A stretch of DNA of 64,000 nt from assembly GCA_023386955.1 (NCBI GenBank), contig JAEWIS010000023.1, forward strand, positions 186,001-250,000. The letters run 5' to 3'. The stretch is from Bacillota bacterium (lineage in GTDB: Bacteria; Bacillota; Bacilli; Paenibacillales; NBRC-103111). Under the pieces are notes generated by a model, which had not been told where the DNA came from, searched no databases, and worked only from the letters and a program-made list of their open reading frames with translations. Both the position numbers and the translations under genes were made by a program. Shown here piece after piece: positions 60,902 through 64,000 of the stretch (its first letter is position 1; each line of letters begins with the position of its first letter).

Positions 60902-63268
60902 GTGGAAATTAAACAGACGCGTGAAAGCATATTATTCGATAATGATTGGTTGTTTGTTCAAGAAAAGATAACCGTTCCCTATGCGGTTAAAGCGGGTATG
61001 ACTGGGGGAATTACCGACACAGGAAGTATGAAGGAGGGAGATTGGCTTAAGATTGCTTACGTAGACAGAGGAATGGACCTTCAAGAAATGAAATGGGAAT
61101 TAATCAACCTACCCCATGATTGGTGCGTGGAGCAGCAATATTTGGCAAGTGACGATATTGGTGTGCGTCCCGGCAGCCATGGGTACCTGCCTAGTGGGAC
61201 AGGTTTTTACCGTAAGAAATTCACAATTCCTATGCAAGGATTGGGGAAAAAATGGAGTATACGCTTCGATGGGGTTACTGGATCAAGCACAGTTTGGGTA
61301 AATGGCCACCTTCTGATAGAGCACCGGGGAAGCTATCTGGGATTTACTTGTGATCTTACGGATGTTCTCCGCTACGGAGTTGAAGGTGAGAACGTTATTG
61401 TAGTTAAGGTAGATACGACCGACCATGAAGGCTGGTGGTATGAAGGAAGTGGCATATATCGTCATGTTTGGTTGGAATATAGGGAGAGGCTGCATATTGC
61501 TGAGCATGGAATTCAAGTAACGACGCCGATGATCACAGAAGCAGATGCATTAATAAGTGTTCAAATACAGTTGAAAAATGAAATCAATATCGAAGCCAAT
61601 GCTCGACTGGAAATGACAATAGCTGATGAAGATGGAACGCAAGTTGCCTTCAACTCGTTAAATGCAATTGTTCCTATATATAGTGATATCATATTAGAAC
61701 AACAGTTAACAGTGGAGCATCCCTTGCTTTGGTCAATAGAGCATCCCAATTTATACACAGTCACAGTAATGGTTTGGAAAAGTGATGAAATTACGGACAT
61801 ATATCAGGTCGTGTTTGGGATTCGAAGTTTTATGTTTGACAAGGAAAAGGGGTTCATTCTTAACGGGATTCCCACTCCAATTAAGGGAACTTGCAACCAC
61901 CAGGATTTTGCCGGAGTAGGAGTTGCTCTTCCTGACAGCCTTATCGAATACAAGCTCAGGCTGCTAAAGGAAATGGGGAGCAACGCTTACCGGAGCGCCC
62001 ACCACCCAGCAACACCGGAGTTGCTTGATTTATGTGATCGGCTGGGTATATTGGTTATCGAAGAAAATAGGAAGTTGGACTCCGGATCTGTGGGCCTTCA
62101 GCAGCTTGAGCGGTTGATTAGACGGGATGGTAACCATCCGTCTATCATCATGTGGTGTTTGGAGAATGAAGAGGTTCTTGAGGGAACAGTAACTGGGGCA
62201 AGGATTCTTCGGACCATGGCGGATACGGCTCATAGACTTGATCCAAGCAGACCGGTGGTAGCTGCTATGAATCATGGTTGGAATGAAGGCGGATACAGTG
62301 ACGCAGTTGATATTGTGGGTTACAATTATGGTCAACGCGACAGCCAGGACGTCCGCGATAAGAGGAATCATCCCAACCGGCTTATAATTGGTACGGAAAG
62401 CGCAAGCTTTACCACTACCAGAGGTGAGTACTCCGATGATCCGGTGAAGGGATATTGCTCTGCTTATGGCACCAACATCCCCTCGTGGAGCTGTAGCCCG
62501 GAGAAAGCTTGGAACGATGTCTTACAAAATTCATTTCTGACGGGTGTGTTTCTATGGACAGGCTTTGATTACCGCGGCGAGCCAACTCCGTATTTGTGGC
62601 CATGTATTAATTCCCACTTCGGCATTATGGATACCTGTGGCTTTCCCAAGGATATCTATTATTATATTAAGGCTGCGTGGACCGAAGAAGTGGTTCTTCA
62701 TCTGTTCCCTCACTGGAACTGGGTTGGCATGGAGGGCAAACTCATCGATGTGAGGGCCTATACCAATATGGATCAAGTGGAGCTTTTTGTTAATGGAGTT
62801 AGTTTGGGTAAACAGCAGACCACCTCTCCTGGAGAATTAAAATGGTATGTAAAGTACGAGCCTGGAGAACTGCGTGCAGTTGGTTGGCAGAAGGGGGTGG
62901 CATGTGTAGAATCTATAGTGACCACCACAGAAGCCCCTTACCGGATTCACCTATATCCTGACCGAACTATGCTGCTTCCAGACGGAATGGATACCATTCC
63001 AATAAGAGTTGCCGTGACAGATAAGCATGGACGGGTAGTTCCTTATGCAGATAACGACATCTTATTTTCATTAACCGGTTCTGGGCGAATATTAGGTGTG
63101 GGTAATGGTAATCCAAGTAGCCATGAGCCGGATAAGGCCAGCCGTCGTCGTACGTTCCATGGATGGTGCATTGTTTTGATCCAAAGTGGTAAGGAACCAG
63201 GCATGTTGCGTCTTCGGGCAACAAGTGCCGGTTTGGTTGGAACAGAAGTAGAGCTGCAAATAAAATAA
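60902..63268 (+). CDS. Glycoside hydrolase family 2
   Basis: Cytoplasmic enzyme of 788 aa, beta-galactosidase/beta-glucuronidase-like. Sugar-binding jelly roll (about 10-200: WELINLPHDWCVE, GTGFYRKKFTIP, VWVNGHLLIEHRGSYLGFTCDL), Ig-like domain (about 205-310), TIM barrel (about 315-590) with RSAHHPATPELLDLCDRLG, IMWCLENEEVLEG (acid/base Glu about 420 in NE) and LIIGTESAS (nucleophile Glu about 498), and C-terminal DUF4982-like domain. GTG start with AAGGAG 8 nt upstream. The catalytic neighbours do not settle the sugar. Confidence 0.87.
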   Translation: MEIKQTRESILFDNDWLFVQEKITVPYAVKAGMTGGITDTGSMKEGDWLKIAYVDRGMDLQEMKWELINLPHDWCVEQQYLASDDIGVRPGSHGYLPSGTGFYRKKFTIPMQGLGKKWSIRFDGVTGSSTVWVNGHLLIEHRGSYLGFTCDLTDVLRYGVEGENVIVVKVDTTDHEGWWYEGSGIYRHVWLEYRERLHIAEHGIQVTTPMITEADALISVQIQLKNEINIEANARLEMTIADEDGTQVAFNSLNAIVPIYSDIILEQQLTVEHPLLWSIEHPNLYTVTVMVWKSDEITDIYQVVFGIRSFMFDKEKGFILNGIPTPIKGTCNHQDFAGVGVALPDSLIEYKLRLLKEMGSNAYRSAHHPATPELLDLCDRLGILVIEENRKLDSGSVGLQQLERLIRRDGNHPSIIMWCLENEEVLEGTVTGARILRTMADTAHRLDPSRPVVAAMNHGWNEGGYSDAVDIVGYNYGQRDSQDVRDKRNHPNRLIIGTESASFTTTRGEYSDDPVKGYCSAYGTNIPSWSCSPEKAWNDVLQNSFLTGVFLWTGFDYRGEPTPYLWPCINSHFGIMDTCGFPKDIYYYIKAAWTEEVVLHLFPHWNWVGMEGKLIDVRAYTNMDQVELFVNGVSLGKQQTTSPGELKWYVKYEPGELRAVGWQKGVACVESIVTTTEAPYRIHLYPDRTMLLPDGMDTIPIRVAVTDKHGRVVPYADNDILFSLTGSGRILGVGNGNPSSHEPDKASRRRTFHGWCIVLIQSGKEPGMLRLRATSAGLVGTEVELQIK

Positions 63269-63307
63269 CAACATGGCTTTGCTGATCATGAAAGGGAGAT
63301 TGGGCTT

Positions 63308-64000
63308 ATGGGGGGACTTGCCCGTAATATACGGAAGAAATATCTGCGGCGCATTTATTTATGGATCATGCTGGCTACTACGGTGCTTATCATTGTGTTT
63401 TCGGTGGGGCTTTATTTGAATATGGAAGATGCGGTATTGAAAAAGGAAGCCGTCAATAATGAAAAAATATTGGGACAATTAAAGTATAGTATCGATAATA
63501 TGCATGATGTAATCCGTACCATGGGCGCCTCCCTTTATTACAGTAATGAATCCCAATCTCTGATGTTTGCCCAGTCAGAGGGGGCTGTTTACGATTTGAT
63601 CAGCAAGATGGCAATTATAGAGAAAAGTATCAACGCCTTTTCATTTATCCATTCTGTGAATATCTATAACGGCACGTTGGATACCTTTTACTCCACGTAC
63701 CAAAGCCTCTCGAATGTGGATTATAATCTAAAGGCCTTAGTAAACTCCAGCTCCGGGTTGCAAAAGATGAAGTTTATCCCTCTGTCCATCGAAAATGGGT
63801 ATGGGCAGAGGGAGGACTTACTTTCGTTCGCGGTGTTCGAATCGGTGAGTTCCACAGGCAAACCGGATGGTGCGGTCATCATTAATATTCGGACCCAATG
63901 GCTCGTCGATAATATCCGTAGCCTGACACATAATAACGGTACCGGAGCGGATATGGTTTCAATTATTGACAAGGATAGCATGGTACTCTTTGGCACGGGG
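63308..64000 (+). CDS. Membrane sensor protein, N-terminal part (histidine kinase or AraC-type), cut by window end
   Basis: Open for all 231 codons from the ATG at 63308 to the window edge. MGGLARNIRKKYLRRIYLWI is followed by the helix MLATTVLIIVFSVGLYL (about 20-38) and an extracellular dCache-like region (SIDNMHDVIRTMGASLYYSNE, NIYNGTLDTFYSTYQS, ENGYGQREDLLSFAVFESV). This N-terminus occurs both in YesM-type kinases and in AraC regulators with a built-in sensor; the missing C-terminus decides. GGGAG precedes the ATG, 39 bp after the GH2 gene. I built this reading by hand from the sequence. Confidence 0.75.
   Translation, partial: MGGLARNIRKKYLRRIYLWIMLATTVLIIVFSVGLYLNMEDAVLKKEAVNNEKILGQLKYSIDNMHDVIRTMGASLYYSNESQSLMFAQSEGAVYDLISKMAIIEKSINAFSFIHSVNIYNGTLDTFYSTYQSLSNVDYNLKALVNSSSGLQKMKFIPLSIENGYGQREDLLSFAVFESVSSTGKPDGAVIINIRTQWLVDNIRSLTHNNGTGADMVSIIDKDSMVLFGTG

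Overview
The window looks like chromosome of a spore-forming, Paenibacillus-type member of the Firmicutes. The grounds are a dacF-spoIIAA-spoIIAB-sigF sporulation operon with recognisable SigF- and SigH-type promoters, a small Spo0E-like gene, a T-box in front of argS, a B. subtilis-like speA, stalk-domain secreted proteins, and YesM/YesN plus Lpl-type ABC sugar systems. Core genes are GC-rich; the segment from about 27.4 to 41.6 kb and parts of the right third are clearly more AT-rich.

Layout. 1-8.2 kb: membrane glycosyltransferase, CBS protein, PAP2-like protein, GNAT, argS with its T-box, tRNA-Thr(CGU), a stalk-domain protein, a Spo0E-like phosphatase (58 aa) and a cell-wall amidase. 8.2-17.6 kb: gltX, a second stalk-domain protein, small conserved proteins, speA, an ABC transporter/TetR operon controlled by two near-identical palindromes, and a lipoprotein polysaccharide deacetylase. 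17.6-24.1 kb: a repeat-rich spacer, a GH28/GH106-like pair for pectic polysaccharide, and a NamA-type ene-reductase. 24.2-27.2 kb: dacF and the spoIIA operon.

27.4-35.4 kb is the most unusual region: an array of single-gene cassettes, all on the + strand, each followed by a 157-184 bp imperfectly palindromic site. The first bases of each cassette (GTTANNYG...) are the reverse complement of the last bases before that cassette's own site, and the paired sequence differs from cassette to cassette. That is the logic of integron attC sites (R'/R''). Compensatory changes occur in the next stem and in internal hairpins. The sites are longer and more branched than standard attC, and no integrase is visible. 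Cassettes carry a Nudix hydrolase, an O-methyltransferase, membrane and secreted proteins, a degenerate ABC-ATPase-like ORF and unknown proteins; two appear non-coding, one with four 73-bp tandem hairpin repeats and one with long nested inverted repeats. At least two cassette genes are split by in-frame TAG codons. A large SF2 helicase with a nuclease-like C-terminus (possible defence protein), a small HTH protein and a protein with a duplicated HTH-like module follow (35.8-41.6 kb).

41.9-64 kb is a carbohydrate-utilisation locus: a DUF6259-type glycosidase, an SGNH esterase, a YesM/YesN-type two-component pair, an Lpl-type ABC importer (binding lipoprotein and two permeases) leading a long operon with an FAD oxidoreductase, a beta-lactamase-fold hydrolase, a GH99-like secreted enzyme with CBM and Big_2 domains, and a GH3 enzyme. 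Then come an orphan LuxR-type regulator, a divergent AraC regulator/GH2 pair, and the start of a membrane sensor protein cut by the window edge. The likely scheme is that secreted and esterase activities trim a plant-type glycan, the ABC system imports oligosaccharides, and cytoplasmic GH3/GH2/DUF6259 enzymes finish the breakdown under two-component and AraC control.
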